Part shown: positions 1 through 7,571 of the stretch, piece after piece
Layout: each line of letters opens with the position of its first letter
How positions within the stretch are numbered: position 1 is the stretch's first letter
Source: Anaerolineae bacterium
GTDB taxonomy: Bacteria; Chloroflexota; Anaerolineae; Aggregatilineales; Phototrophicaceae
DNA length: 64,000 nt
Direction: 5' to 3'
Assembly: GCA_022820125.1 (NCBI GenBank)
Contig: JAJEGA010000036.1
Location: 1 to 64,000, forward strand
Position numbers and translations under genes: made by a program
Notes under the pieces: model-generated
The model's input: only the letters and a program-made list of their open reading frames with translations
Told to the model about the DNA's origin: nothing
Database searches by the model: none

Positions 1-140
1 AAGTCATGCGAAAAAGGGCGATGCTAATCTGATTCGAGATCTGTAGGGGCGAGACTTGTCTCGCCCACTATGTCGTCATTGTACATGTGGGCGACTCAAG
101 AGTCGCCGCTACGACGTTCCTTTATTTTGTTGCATTACTT
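1..140. repeat. 140-bp dispersed repeat, copy 1, with inner REPIN-like palindromes
   Basis: This segment is the reverse complement of 35863-36002. I count 5 mismatches and no gaps over 140 positions (about 96% identity). It holds two palindromic units: 42-66, reading TGTAGGGGCGAGAC then GTCTCGCCC, and 89-112, in the opposite orientation. They are separated by about 22 bp. The window starts inside the element, so its left end is not seen; similarity stops after base 140. The 278 bases before the first gene hold nothing else I can recognise. Short reading frames across it are by-products of the repeat. Confidence 0.85.
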
Positions 141-278
141 ACTTTGTTCTACTGAGGACAATGGCTTTGCTGAAGTTTTATCCATGGCTGGAAAGGATGT
201 ATCCTATACCTAGTTGCGGTCTTAGGCTGCTTCGTCGCGCTAATGCATCGCGCGATATGTTGTTGCGGAAGGTTAGAC

Positions 279-1106
279 ATGATGAAAATAATCGGACACA
301 CGATGGGAACGCCGGAAGCCAGCTTGCCCGAGGCGATTGACCTCTTTGCAAGCCTGGGGATGGACGGCATTGAGATCATCTGCGCGGATGATTATGGCTG
401 CGGCATTACGCTCGAAACACCGGCGGCGGAGCTGCGGGATCTTCGACAGCGCGCATCGGCTGCCGGGCTGGTCATTGCCTGTCTCGTGCCCTATACCAAG
501 GACATGAATCACCCAGACGCGAGCGCCAGAGATCAAGCGATCGCCGATTTGAAACGCGCGGTCGATATGGCGGTCGCGCTTGCTTGCCCGGGGATACGCG
601 TCTTCGGCGGGCATGAGGTCGCGCCGGCCGAACAGGGGAATGCTTTGGGCTGGCTCGCCGAATCGCTGCGCCAAGCTGGCGAATACGCGGGGACCGCAGG
701 CCTGCAACTGAATATTGAGAATCACATGGATACGATGGCGACATCGGCGGAGATGACCATGGCGATCACGCGCGCGGTTGACCTGCCAAATGTCGGTGTG
801 CTTTATGACCAAGCCAACCTCGCCTTCATGAACAGCGAAGCCTACGACATGGCGATCGCCCTGCAAGGTCCTCGCATCCAGCACGTGCATGTCAAAGACT
901 TTTATTGGGATGGCACGAGACGCGTCGCGGCAGTGCTCGGCCAGGGCATTGTGCCTTGGGAGCAGATCGTCGGCGCCTTGACGGACCTCGGTTATGACGG
1001 GTTCTACTCAGTCGAGTATGAGCGGCGCTGGTTCCCCGAGCAGCTGCCCCCGCCGGCGGCTGGCATGAAGCAGTGCCTGGCATTCCTGCGTGGTATCAGC
1101 AACTGA
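279..1106 (+). CDS. Sugar phosphate isomerase/epimerase (xylose isomerase-like TIM barrel)
   Basis: This 275-aa protein has the AP-endonuclease-2/xylose-isomerase-like TIM-barrel pattern: an N-terminal strand 'MKIIGHTMGTPE', then 'DGIEIICADDYG', a mid-protein 'LNIENHMDTMA' strand carrying metal-binding Glu and His, 'HVHVKDFYWDG' (His, Asp), and a C-terminal 'GFYSVEYERRW' strand with the final Glu. The family converts or epimerises sugars and sugar derivatives using a divalent metal. The substrate cannot be read from the sequence. I chose ATG 279 because GGAAGG (267-272) lies 6 bp upstream; an in-frame ATG at 243 has no such site. It converges on the epimerase gene on the other strand, 24 bp away, and belongs to the sugar-catabolic set that recurs through the window. 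Confidence 0.88.
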   Translation: MMKIIGHTMGTPEASLPEAIDLFASLGMDGIEIICADDYGCGITLETPAAELRDLRQRASAAGLVIACLVPYTKDMNHPDASARDQAIADLKRAVDMAVALACPGIRVFGGHEVAPAEQGNALGWLAESLRQAGEYAGTAGLQLNIENHMDTMATSAEMTMAITRAVDLPNVGVLYDQANLAFMNSEAYDMAIALQGPRIQHVHVKDFYWDGTRRVAAVLGQGIVPWEQIVGALTDLGYDGFYSVEYERRWFPEQLPPPAAGMKQCLAFLRGISN

Positions 1107-1130
1107 ATCGCGGCGTAGCGAGCGGCGTCT

Positions 1131-2153
1131 TCAATTGGGAATCTGGTCAATCGGCTCGCCGCGTTCGTGAGCGAGCGCCGTTTCCACCATAAGGTCGAAG
1201 GTATATTGGGGATCGTAGCCGAGCAGGGCGCGCGCCTTATCGGTCGAAGCGCCCGCCCCTCGCCAGAATGGCATCGTCACCGCGCGGTAGGGTCGTCCGG
1301 TGGCCTCGGCGAGGGTACGGGCCGCATCGGTATAGGCGATGGGCGGGCATCCCGTCATGTTGAAGGCTTCGCCGATGGCCGCCTCATGTTCCAGCGCCAG
1401 GATTGTGCCGGCCGCCACATCGCGCACATCAGTGACCACCAATCGCCAGGGCTCGCCATCACGATCGCTTACGCCGCAGACGGCATCGGGCGTCCCTAAC
1501 AGATCGCTCATGATCGCCTTGGTTTCTTCAATATGCTCGACGCCGAACCAGGGGATGCGGTTCTTGGCTAGCGTCATTTCAATGAAGTAGTTGAGCCAGG
1601 CCGGGTGCAGCATGCCCAGCACTTCGTTGGCCGCTTTGATCGAACAATAGCGCAGGCTGGTCACGGGCAATCCGTATTCGCGCATATAGGCGAAGCAGAT
1701 TTCTTCGGATAGGAGCTTAGTGAGGGCGTAAATGTCGATCGGCTTTTGCGGCGTCTCTTCATCAAAGGTGACTTGGCGCGTCACGAAGGGGTTATAAGTC
1801 TGGTAGGTGCTGGCGAGCACGAAGCGCTTGAGTGGCGTCGATGAAGCCAGGGCGCCTTCCAGCAGGCTCATGGTGGCGCGGGTATTGACATCGAGCATGC
1901 GCTCGGAGGTCGAATCGCCCTGCGGGATCTGCGCCGCCAGATGGATGATAAGGTCCATGCCCTCGACGGCGGAACGCAAACGCGCGCCGTCCGCCATATC
2001 GGCTTCCAGGATCTCGACGCCGAGCCGCGCCGCCTTGTAGGCTTGCGGGTCGTTTGGCATCACCAGCCCACGGATCTCGTAGCCGCGCCGCTTCATCTCG
2101 TGGGCGAGGTTCGCGCCCACACGTCCGCTGATGCCGGTGATTAGCGCTTTCAT
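1131..2153 (-). CDS. NAD-dependent epimerase/dehydratase (extended SDR)
   Basis: This 340-aa protein is an extended short-chain dehydrogenase. It has an N-terminal Rossmann motif 'TGISGRVGANLAHEM' (residues ~7-21), an acidic 'EADMAD' strand, the 'DLIIHLAAQ' motif (~65-73), a Ser/Thr in 'VLASTYQTY', and a YxxxK catalytic pair in 'YALTK' (~141-145). Family members oxidise, epimerise or dehydrate nucleotide sugars or free sugar acids with NAD(P). The C-terminal part, which sets substrate, has no motif I can assign. It is a single gene whose start faces the DUF6941 cassette at 2278. The shared upstream gap carries a promoter for the opposite direction. Confidence 0.88.
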   Translation of the reverse strand: MKALITGISGRVGANLAHEMKRRGYEIRGLVMPNDPQAYKAARLGVEILEADMADGARLRSAVEGMDLIIHLAAQIPQGDSTSERMLDVNTRATMSLLEGALASSTPLKRFVLASTYQTYNPFVTRQVTFDEETPQKPIDIYALTKLLSEEICFAYMREYGLPVTSLRYCSIKAANEVLGMLHPAWLNYFIEMTLAKNRIPWFGVEHIEETKAIMSDLLGTPDAVCGVSDRDGEPWRLVVTDVRDVAAGTILALEHEAAIGEAFNMTGCPPIAYTDAARTLAEATGRPYRAVTMPFWRGAGASTDKARALLGYDPQYTFDLMVETALAHERGEPIDQIPN

Positions 2154-2207
2154 GGCTTTGCTCCCGTTATTGCATTGCGCTGCCCCGGTTCAAAGCAGCC
2201 GCACCAA

Positions 2208-2236
2208 TTGTAACTTGTATCCCCATCTTCTATACT
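2208..2236 (+). promoter_or_regulatory. Sigma70-type promoter for DUF6941 cassette 1
   Basis: TTGTAA (2208-2213) and TATACT (2231-2236) are separated by exactly 17 bp, about 40 bp before the DUF6941 start. A GGAGG ribosome site follows at 2261-2265. This suggests the cassette is transcribed on its own and not as part of a neighbouring operon. It is predicted by eye only. Confidence 0.55.
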
Positions 2237-2277
2237 ATATTAGGTTTGTGCGCCGCTTGCGGAGGATCCTGAGTCGG

Positions 2278-2691
2278 ATGCGACACGACTGGACTTTACT
2301 GTGTTCTGAAGTGGACGCTCCAGCCTCGGGCAGCATTACTTTGAAGAATGTCATTACCGCAGTAAGAGTCGCGGATCGCTTTCGCATATCGCCCATCAAC
2401 ACGATCCTATCCATTGATGCGCCGCTGTGGATCGTTTCGCAATGGACGGCGGAATTCGATGTCGACCGTCAGATTCACGCGGGCCTGCTGCAATTGATGG
2501 CGCCGGGCGGAGACCGTGTACTGAATGAAACTAAACTGCGGTTTGATTTTCGACATACAATTGTATTTCGATTCATTCGCAAGATTCAGGAAGTGAGATT
2601 TGCAGGTTTGGGTACCTACGAATTTCATGTGCTGGTTGCCAACTTCGCTCAACGTGGCGAGTGGGGACGAGCCAGCCTAAAATTGGTCTAA
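2278..2691 (+). CDS. DUF6941-like protein, cassette 1
   Basis: This 137-aa cytoplasmic protein has no signal peptide or membrane segment and a predicted mostly beta fold. It begins 'MRHDWTLLCSEV', carries 'ITLKNVITAVRV', 'WIVSQWTAEF', 'LQLMAPGGDRVL', and ends 'GTYEFHVLV...GEWGRASLKLV'. The same blocks occur in the proteins at 4982-5392 (VSHWTAEF, LLAPGGERVL, GTYEFHVLL, GEWGRASL) and 11699-12112 (VLAPEDNHIL, GLYEFHIEV, FGEWN), at 136-137 aa each. I assign it to DUF6941 from memory of that family's 'TLLGVF...GxYxF' layout; no function is known. ATG 2278 follows GGAGG at 2261-2265. A small charged protein is encoded 23 bp downstream, as at the other two loci. Confidence 0.75.
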   Translation: MRHDWTLLCSEVDAPASGSITLKNVITAVRVADRFRISPINTILSIDAPLWIVSQWTAEFDVDRQIHAGLLQLMAPGGDRVLNETKLRFDFRHTIVFRFIRKIQEVRFAGLGTYEFHVLVANFAQRGEWGRASLKLV

Positions 2692-2714
2692 GAGACATTT
2701 AGGAGTTGGAAGAG

Positions 2715-2891
2715 ATGAATGAGCCGGATGTAACCTTCGTCTACGATGCGACGAATGATGTTGGCGTGCTTGAGCTTGCGAAGATGCCCGACCCCAACGA
2801 CAAAGACGCGCCCAAGTGGAAGCGGCTTGCGCCCAGGCGGCCCGCGCAGCAGCCGGAACAGCAGCCGAAAAAGACGCAAGAAGACGAATAG
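2715..2891 (+). CDS. Small charged protein of DUF6941 cassette 1
   Basis: This is a 58-aa protein with no recognised domain. A short beta-prone N-terminus ('DVTFVYDATNDVG') is followed by 'KWKRLAPRRP' and a Pro/Gln/Lys/Glu-rich tail that is probably disordered. The same 'KRLAPR' core appears in the small protein at 4773-4967, which also follows a DUF6941-like gene. The start at ATG 2715 is fixed by AGGAG at 2701-2705 with 9-bp spacing; the TTG at 2706 is too close to it. It probably shares a transcript with the DUF6941-like gene and may be its partner. A weak hairpin (GGGTT 2905-2909, AACCC 2915-2919) follows. Confidence 0.65.
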   Translation: MNEPDVTFVYDATNDVGVLELAKMPDPNDKDAPKWKRLAPRRPAQQPEQQPKKTQEDE

Positions 2892-2942
2892 CCGGCGTTG
2901 CCAAGGGTTTACTTAACCCGTTGCCCTTCTGATTCTTGCGCC

Positions 2943-4673
2943 TCAGTCCGCCATGTCGACGAATTGCCGCTGGTAAAGCTCGTAGTAGAGCCCGCGCCGC
3001 GCGAGCAATTCGGTGTGTGTGCCCATCTCGTGGACGCGTCCGTCATCGACCACACAAATGAGATCGGCATTCACAATTGTGCTGAGCCGGTGGGCGATCA
3101 CGATGGCGCTGCGCTCGCTCAGCAGTGTGCGCAGAGCATCTTGAATCAGCGCTTCGGTGACCATGTCGACGCTTGAGGTGGCTTCGTCCATGATCAGGAC
3201 GCGCGGGTCCGCCAGGATGGCGCGCGCGATCGATATCAGCTGGCGCTGCCCGACAGATAGATTGGCGCCGTCTTCAAAGATTTCGGTATCGTAGCCGTGG
3301 GGCAAGTCGCGTACGAATTCGGCAACATTCGCCAATTCGCCAGCGGCAATTACTTCTTCGGCTGTCGCGTCCGGCTTTCCGAAGCGAATATTATCGGCAA
3401 TGGCGCCGGCGAAGATGAAGGGATCCTGCGATACCAAGCCCATCTGCGCCCGCATTGAGCGCTGCTCGACTTCGCGGATATCCACGCCATCAATGAGGAT
3501 GCTGCCCTCGCTGACGTCATAGAAGCGGGCGATGAGATTGGCAATGGAGGTCTTGCCGGCGCCCGTCGGGCCGACCAGCGCCACCATCGCGCCGGCTGGA
3601 ATATCCAGATTGATGTCGCGCAAGACGGGCAGGCTCTCGCGATAGCCGAAATGCACATTGCGGAATTCGATCCGCCCTTTGATCGGCGGCATCACCCGCG
3701 CGTCGGGGCGGTCTTTGATCGCAGGCTCGGTATTCAGCAGGTTGATCACGCGTTCGCCGCCCGCCATCGCCGTCTGCATGGTGGCGTAAAGCTGGCTGAG
3801 CTCTTGCACCGGCAGGAAAAATCGGTTGACGTAGGCGAGGAAGGCGATCACCGTGCCTAATGTGAGGCTGCCCTGCGCCACGCTCAAGCCGCCGAAGAGC
3901 AGCACAATGCCAGTCGCCACCATGCCCAGAATCTCAACAGTCGGCAGGAATACAAAGGACAGCGACATCGCCTCGACATGGGCGTCGCGGTTGGCGCCGT
4001 TGACCTCATCGAATTTTTCGCTGCTGATTTCTTCGTTCGCGAAGGCTTGAATCACGCGGATGCCGCTCAGGTTCTCAGCCAGGTCGCCGATCATGTGGGC
4101 GTTGCGGGCGCGGGTCTTGCGGAATGCCAGCTTCGCCTTATGGGCGAAAATCATCGTCGCCAGCACAATCAGGGGAACAATGGAGAAGGTCACCAGCGCC
4201 AGTTGCGCATTGAGCGAAAGCATAACGACAATAATGCCGCCCAGCAGCAGGCTGTCGCCAGTTAAGGTGATCAGCCCTTGCGACAGCAATTGGTTGATCA
4301 CGCCCACATCGCTTATGACGCGCGATATCGTCACGCCGACAATGTGATTGTCGTGGTAGGCCAGCGGCAATTCCTGCAGTCGCCGAAAAAGCGCCGAGCG
4401 CAAATCAGCCAGCATCCGCTGCCCAACCCAGCTGAGCAAGTAGCGCTGCGCCATCGAAGCCAGGTAAAGCCCGATGAATGCGGCTAACAACTGCAGCACT
4501 ATCGCATTCAAGCCATGGAGGTCGCCCGAGAGGATTGGTCCGTCTATCGCCAGTTTGACCAGGAAAGGCGCGAGCAGGGTCAAGCCCGAAGCCGCCAGCA
4601 TCGCGATGAAAGCGCCCAGCATGTGCAGCGTGTAGGGCTTCAGGAAGACGAGCAAATGCCATATCACGCGCAA
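2943..4673 (-). CDS. ABC exporter half-transporter, subunit with non-canonical signature motif
   Basis: This 576-aa fused permease-ATPase is of MsbA/LmrA type: six membrane helices (residues ~15-290), then an ATPase domain with Walker A 'GPTGAGKTS' (368-376), signature 'LSVGQ' (472-476; canonical is LSGGQ), Walker B 'MDEATS' with intact Glu497, and switch His528. It pairs naturally with the gene at 5498-7267 as a heterodimeric exporter of unknown substrate. The only start available is TTG 4673. The frame stays open for 33 more codons upstream and encodes a plausible, family-like 'LDAYADKVEGRSFN', but has no ATG or GTG before the stop codon (4773-4775) of the small gene there. The 5' end therefore looks altered by the intervening cassette. 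Confidence 0.88.
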   Translation of the reverse strand: MRVIWHLLVFLKPYTLHMLGAFIAMLAASGLTLLAPFLVKLAIDGPILSGDLHGLNAIVLQLLAAFIGLYLASMAQRYLLSWVGQRMLADLRSALFRRLQELPLAYHDNHIVGVTISRVISDVGVINQLLSQGLITLTGDSLLLGGIIVVMLSLNAQLALVTFSIVPLIVLATMIFAHKAKLAFRKTRARNAHMIGDLAENLSGIRVIQAFANEEISSEKFDEVNGANRDAHVEAMSLSFVFLPTVEILGMVATGIVLLFGGLSVAQGSLTLGTVIAFLAYVNRFFLPVQELSQLYATMQTAMAGGERVINLLNTEPAIKDRPDARVMPPIKGRIEFRNVHFGYRESLPVLRDINLDIPAGAMVALVGPTGAGKTSIANLIARFYDVSEGSILIDGVDIREVEQRSMRAQMGLVSQDPFIFAGAIADNIRFGKPDATAEEVIAAGELANVAEFVRDLPHGYDTEIFEDGANLSVGQRQLISIARAILADPRVLIMDEATSSVDMVTEALIQDALRTLLSERSAIVIAHRLSTIVNADLICVVDDGRVHEMGTHTELLARRGLYYELYQRQFVDMAD

Positions 4674-4772
4674 GTTGAAGGAACGGCCTTCGACCTTGTC
4701 CGCGTAGGCGTCCAGCGTGCGGCGCGGGCTGCCAGCGCCGACGCCTGATGTGCCGATTGAGAAGCCGATAAG

Positions 4773-4967
4773 TTACTCCGTTTCGCTGTCGCTTTGCCTA
4801 GCGTCCCTACTAGGCTGTGACGGGTACGTCCTAGGCAACCTTGGGGCAAGTCTCTTCAGCAGGGGCGAACCTTCGTCTTCGGGATACCTGACTGCGGTTT
4901 CCGATTCCGACTGATAGAAAACACCTATCTTAGTGTCGTGGACAATTTTGGCTTTCAAATTCTTCAT
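4773..4967 (-). CDS. Small charged protein of DUF6941 cassette 2
   Basis: This is a 64-aa protein with no recognised domain. It has a beta-prone N-terminus ('KIGVFYQSESETAV'), the block 'LLKRLAPRLP', and a Ser/Arg/Asp/Glu-rich tail. 'KRLAPR' matches the small protein of cassette 1. The start at 4967 is supported by AAGGAG (4978-4983), which overlaps the stop of the upstream DUF6941-like gene, so translation is probably coupled. Its stop codon is in frame with, and only 34 codons before, the TTG start of the ABC exporter gene at 4673. Confidence 0.62.
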   Translation of the reverse strand: MKNLKAKIVHDTKIGVFYQSESETAVRYPEDEGSPLLKRLAPRLPRTYPSQPSRDARQSDSETE

Positions 4968-4981
4968 GATTGCATAGCTCC

Positions 4982-5392
4982 TTATGCTTCGCTTATTGTG
5001 AGGCTGGCGCGTCCCCATTCGCCAAGCATAGCGTACTCTTCTAATAGTACATGAAACTCGTATGTGCCAATGTCAATCAACTGTATATCGTGCAAAATGA
5101 GCGTCATAAGGTACGTCGTTTGCAACCGAAAGTCGAATTCCAAGTTGTCTGCCCACAAGACACGTTCGCCACCTGGAGCCAATAGCTGAACAATTGCGGA
5201 AAGAAGGCGCTTCTCAGCCGCAAATTCCGCTGTCCAGTGCGACACCAAGATAGCAGGCGGATCAAAGAGAATCGACTCCGCATTCGCAACATTGCCATAG
5301 GGACTGGTTACCTGTAAGCTTGAAAACACGTTGCCCAATCCAAGCGCCTGTGTCTTGAGTGCCCGCTTCAGTACAAAGCAGTGTCCAGTCAT
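4982..5392 (-). CDS. DUF6941-like protein, cassette 2
   Basis: This 136-aa protein is clearly homologous to cassette 1. Shared blocks include 'LVSHWTAEF', 'VQLLAPGGERVL', 'LEFDFR', 'GTYEFHVLL' and 'GEWGRASL'. Its N-terminus ('HCFVLKRALKTQALGLGNVF') is more divergent and has lost the usual 'TL..VF' spacing. It lies on the same strand as, and between, the two ABC exporter half-genes, which normally adjoin each other, so it looks like an insertion into that operon. It may also be co-transcribed with them. Function is unknown. Confidence 0.74.
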   Translation of the reverse strand: MTGHCFVLKRALKTQALGLGNVFSSLQVTSPYGNVANAESILFDPPAILVSHWTAEFAAEKRLLSAIVQLLAPGGERVLWADNLEFDFRLQTTYLMTLILHDIQLIDIGTYEFHVLLEEYAMLGEWGRASLTISEA

Positions 5393-5497
5393 GACGCATC
5401 AGTGTTATTCCCGAGGGCTTCAGTCATCGTAAATGTCAAGTGTACCTGAGGGTAATGTTGACGGGCAAGCTAGACCCCAAGTCTCGGGCAAGTCGAC

Positions 5498-7267
5498 TCA
5501 CTCTCGCAAATTCCGATGATAAATCTCGGCGTACAAGCCTGATGTTTGCAGCAGTTCCTCATGCGTGCCGGCAGCGGCGACGCGCCCGCCCTGCAAAACG
5601 AGCACCTTGTCCGCCATGCGCACTGTGCTGAGGCGCTGCGCGATGATGAAGGACGTCCGCCCCTCCATCAGGCGCTCCAGCGCGACTTGAATCAGCCGCT
5701 CCGTCTCGGTATCGACGCTCGATGTCGCGTCGTCCAACAGCAGGATGCGCGGGTTCTTGAGCAAAGCGCGGGCGATGGCGATGCGCTGCTTCTGCCCGCC
5801 GGAGAGCGTTAGTCCGCGCTCGCCGACTTCGGTCTCGTAGCCATCGGGCATTGCCATGATGAAGTCGTGGGCTTGCGCCGCTTTTGCCGCTTCGATGACA
5901 TCTCGCTCCTTCACACCATCCAGCCCGAAGGCGATATTCTCGCGAATGCTCGCGGCGAAGAGCACCGTCTCTTGCAGCACGATGCCAATTTGGTCGCGCA
6001 GCGAATTCAGCGTGGCGGCGCGCACGTCTATGCCATCAACCGTAATGCTTCCGCCAGTGACATCATAGAAGCGGGGAATCAGGTTGATGATGGTGGATTT
6101 GCCGGAGCCGGTCGCCCCGAGCAGCGCCACCACCTCGCCCGCTTCGGCTTCGAAATTCAGGTTATCCAGCACGACGCGCTGCTTGAAATAGGAAAACGAG
6201 ACATCCTCAAAGCGGACGCGCCCGCTGATCGGCGGCAGTTCAAAGGCGTCGGGCGAGTCGACGACTTCCGACCGCGCGTCCAGGATGGAATAGATCCGTT
6301 CGCCCGCCGCCGACGCCATCGCCACCGCCGGGACGATCACCCCCAATCGGCGGACCGGCGCGATCAGCTGCCCGAGGTAGGTGGTGAAAGCGACCAACTC
6401 CCCCAGCGTCAGCCGCCCTTCAATCACGAGCCGGCCGCCCAGCCAGATGATGACCACCGTGCTCAAGCTGGCAATGAAATCAAGCAAGGGGATATGCTTT
6501 GTCATCGCCACAACCTGCGCCCGCGCCAGCTTAAACCACTTGTCATTCTCCGCTTCAAAGCGCCCGATCTCGGCATCTTCCTGGGCGAAGGCTTTGACGA
6601 TCTTGGCGCCGCGCAAGTTTTGCTCCAGCACGCTGGTCATCTCAGCCAGTTGGTGCTGCAAATCAAGCGAAAGCGGTCGGTAGATTCTTCCAAAGCGATA
6701 AGCGACATAGAGCAGCAGCGGCATCAGCAGCATTGAGAGCAAAGCCAGCTGCGCGTTCATCAGCAGCAGCGCGGCGAAGGTCAGCAGAAGCAAGGTGGAA
6801 TGCTGGAAGAGGCGGAGGATCCCGCGCCCGGTCAAGAACCGGATGCGCTCCACATCGGATATCGAGCGCGCCAGCAGCTGACCGGTCTGCGCGCGGTCAT
6901 GATAAGAAAACGAGAGGGCGCTCAGCTTTCCGTAGATGGCGTTGCGAATGTCGTAGGCGACGCCTTGCGACGCCATTTCCGTCCCGCGGCCGAGCACGAA
7001 ATCGACCAGCCCTTTCACCACTGCCAGCCCGACCAGCCCGAGCAGGGAGGCCTGCATGACATTGATGTTCTGTTGAATGATGCCGGCGTCGACAATCCAG
7101 CGAATCGTCTGCGGGATGAAGACCGCCAAGCCATTGCTCAGCAATGCCAGCAGGTAGGCGCTGGCGGCGATGCGGCGATATTTTTTGAGGAACTTAAAAC
7201 TGCGCAGGAGCGAACTGCTCGGCGCGCTCCTTTTGGGTAGGGGGCTGTCTAACGCGATTTTCGCCAT
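5498..7267 (-). CDS. ABC exporter half-transporter, subunit with degenerate ATP site
   Basis: This 589-aa protein has an N-terminal six-helix membrane domain (~35-310) and a C-terminal ATPase with Walker A 'GATGSGKST' (~384-392) and canonical 'LSGGQ' (~488-492). The Walker B reads 'LLLDDATSSVD', with Asp513 where the catalytic Glu should be, and the switch residue is Gln544 ('IIAQRLST') instead of His. The Glu-to-Asp plus His-to-Gln pair is the hallmark of the degenerate-site subunit of heterodimeric exporters such as TM287/TM288. The partner's 'LSVGQ' (gene 2943-4673) would complete that degenerate site. The start is either ATG 7267 or GTG 7276; neither has a well-spaced ribosome site. The DUF6941 cassette separates it from its partner. 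Confidence 0.9.
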   Translation of the reverse strand: MAKIALDSPLPKRSAPSSSLLRSFKFLKKYRRIAASAYLLALLSNGLAVFIPQTIRWIVDAGIIQQNINVMQASLLGLVGLAVVKGLVDFVLGRGTEMASQGVAYDIRNAIYGKLSALSFSYHDRAQTGQLLARSISDVERIRFLTGRGILRLFQHSTLLLLTFAALLLMNAQLALLSMLLMPLLLYVAYRFGRIYRPLSLDLQHQLAEMTSVLEQNLRGAKIVKAFAQEDAEIGRFEAENDKWFKLARAQVVAMTKHIPLLDFIASLSTVVIIWLGGRLVIEGRLTLGELVAFTTYLGQLIAPVRRLGVIVPAVAMASAAGERIYSILDARSEVVDSPDAFELPPISGRVRFEDVSFSYFKQRVVLDNLNFEAEAGEVVALLGATGSGKSTIINLIPRFYDVTGGSITVDGIDVRAATLNSLRDQIGIVLQETVLFAASIRENIAFGLDGVKERDVIEAAKAAQAHDFIMAMPDGYETEVGERGLTLSGGQKQRIAIARALLKNPRILLLDDATSSVDTETERLIQVALERLMEGRTSFIIAQRLSTVRMADKVLVLQGGRVAAAGTHEELLQTSGLYAEIYHRNLRE

Positions 7268-7398
7268 AAGCGGCACGGCTGGCGCGGCGTTCTCCTTCTT
7301 GCAAGTGAGGTCCGCCCTTTACCATAGCGGTTTCCCCGCCGAACATAAAGCCTGAATCCAAGCAGTTCAGGTGGCCGCCGCTCGTTTGAATGCAGGGA

Positions 7399-7444
7399 GT
7401 GTATCGAAGTCGGTTGAATTTTGTTTCAACCGAAATGGATACAC
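7399..7444. promoter_or_regulatory. 46-bp two-step dyad in divergent gap
   Basis: The gap 7268-7571 separates the divergent exporter and beta-helix genes. It contains a nested inverted repeat: GTGTATC (7399-7405) pairs with GATACAC (7438-7444), and inside it CGGTTGAA (7411-7418) pairs with TTCAACCG (7425-7432). There is a 6-bp loop and matched 5-bp unpaired steps. No T-run follows, so an operator or structured leader is likelier than a terminator. I see no other feature in the gap apart from the C tract at 7531. Confidence 0.45.
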
Positions 7445-7530
7445 TGCCGCAAGCGCCCTTTTTCAAATGCAGGAATTTTCGGTACACTGGCTTCATCTTC
7501 GCTAATTGATTCGTCTTGGATAACATCATG

Positions 7531-7543
7531 CCCCCCCCCCCCC
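7531..7543 (+). repeat. Homopolymeric C13 tract at the 5' end of a secreted-protein gene
   Basis: Thirteen consecutive C bases directly follow an ATG at 7528-7530. As written, that ATG runs out of frame to a stop. With one more C, or two fewer, it would enter the frame of the protein starting at 7572. Such tracts can mediate phase variation, but are also common sites of sequencing error. Confidence 0.6.
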
Positions 7544-7571
7544 GCAGTTGTTGCGATGCGGAATCAATGTG

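Noticed and set aside
56..340. Short frame beginning MSRPLCRHCTC near the window start, with a twin near 35.9 kb
   Set aside because: Both come from the same 140-bp dispersed repeat. The common peptide reflects repeat DNA, not a gene family.
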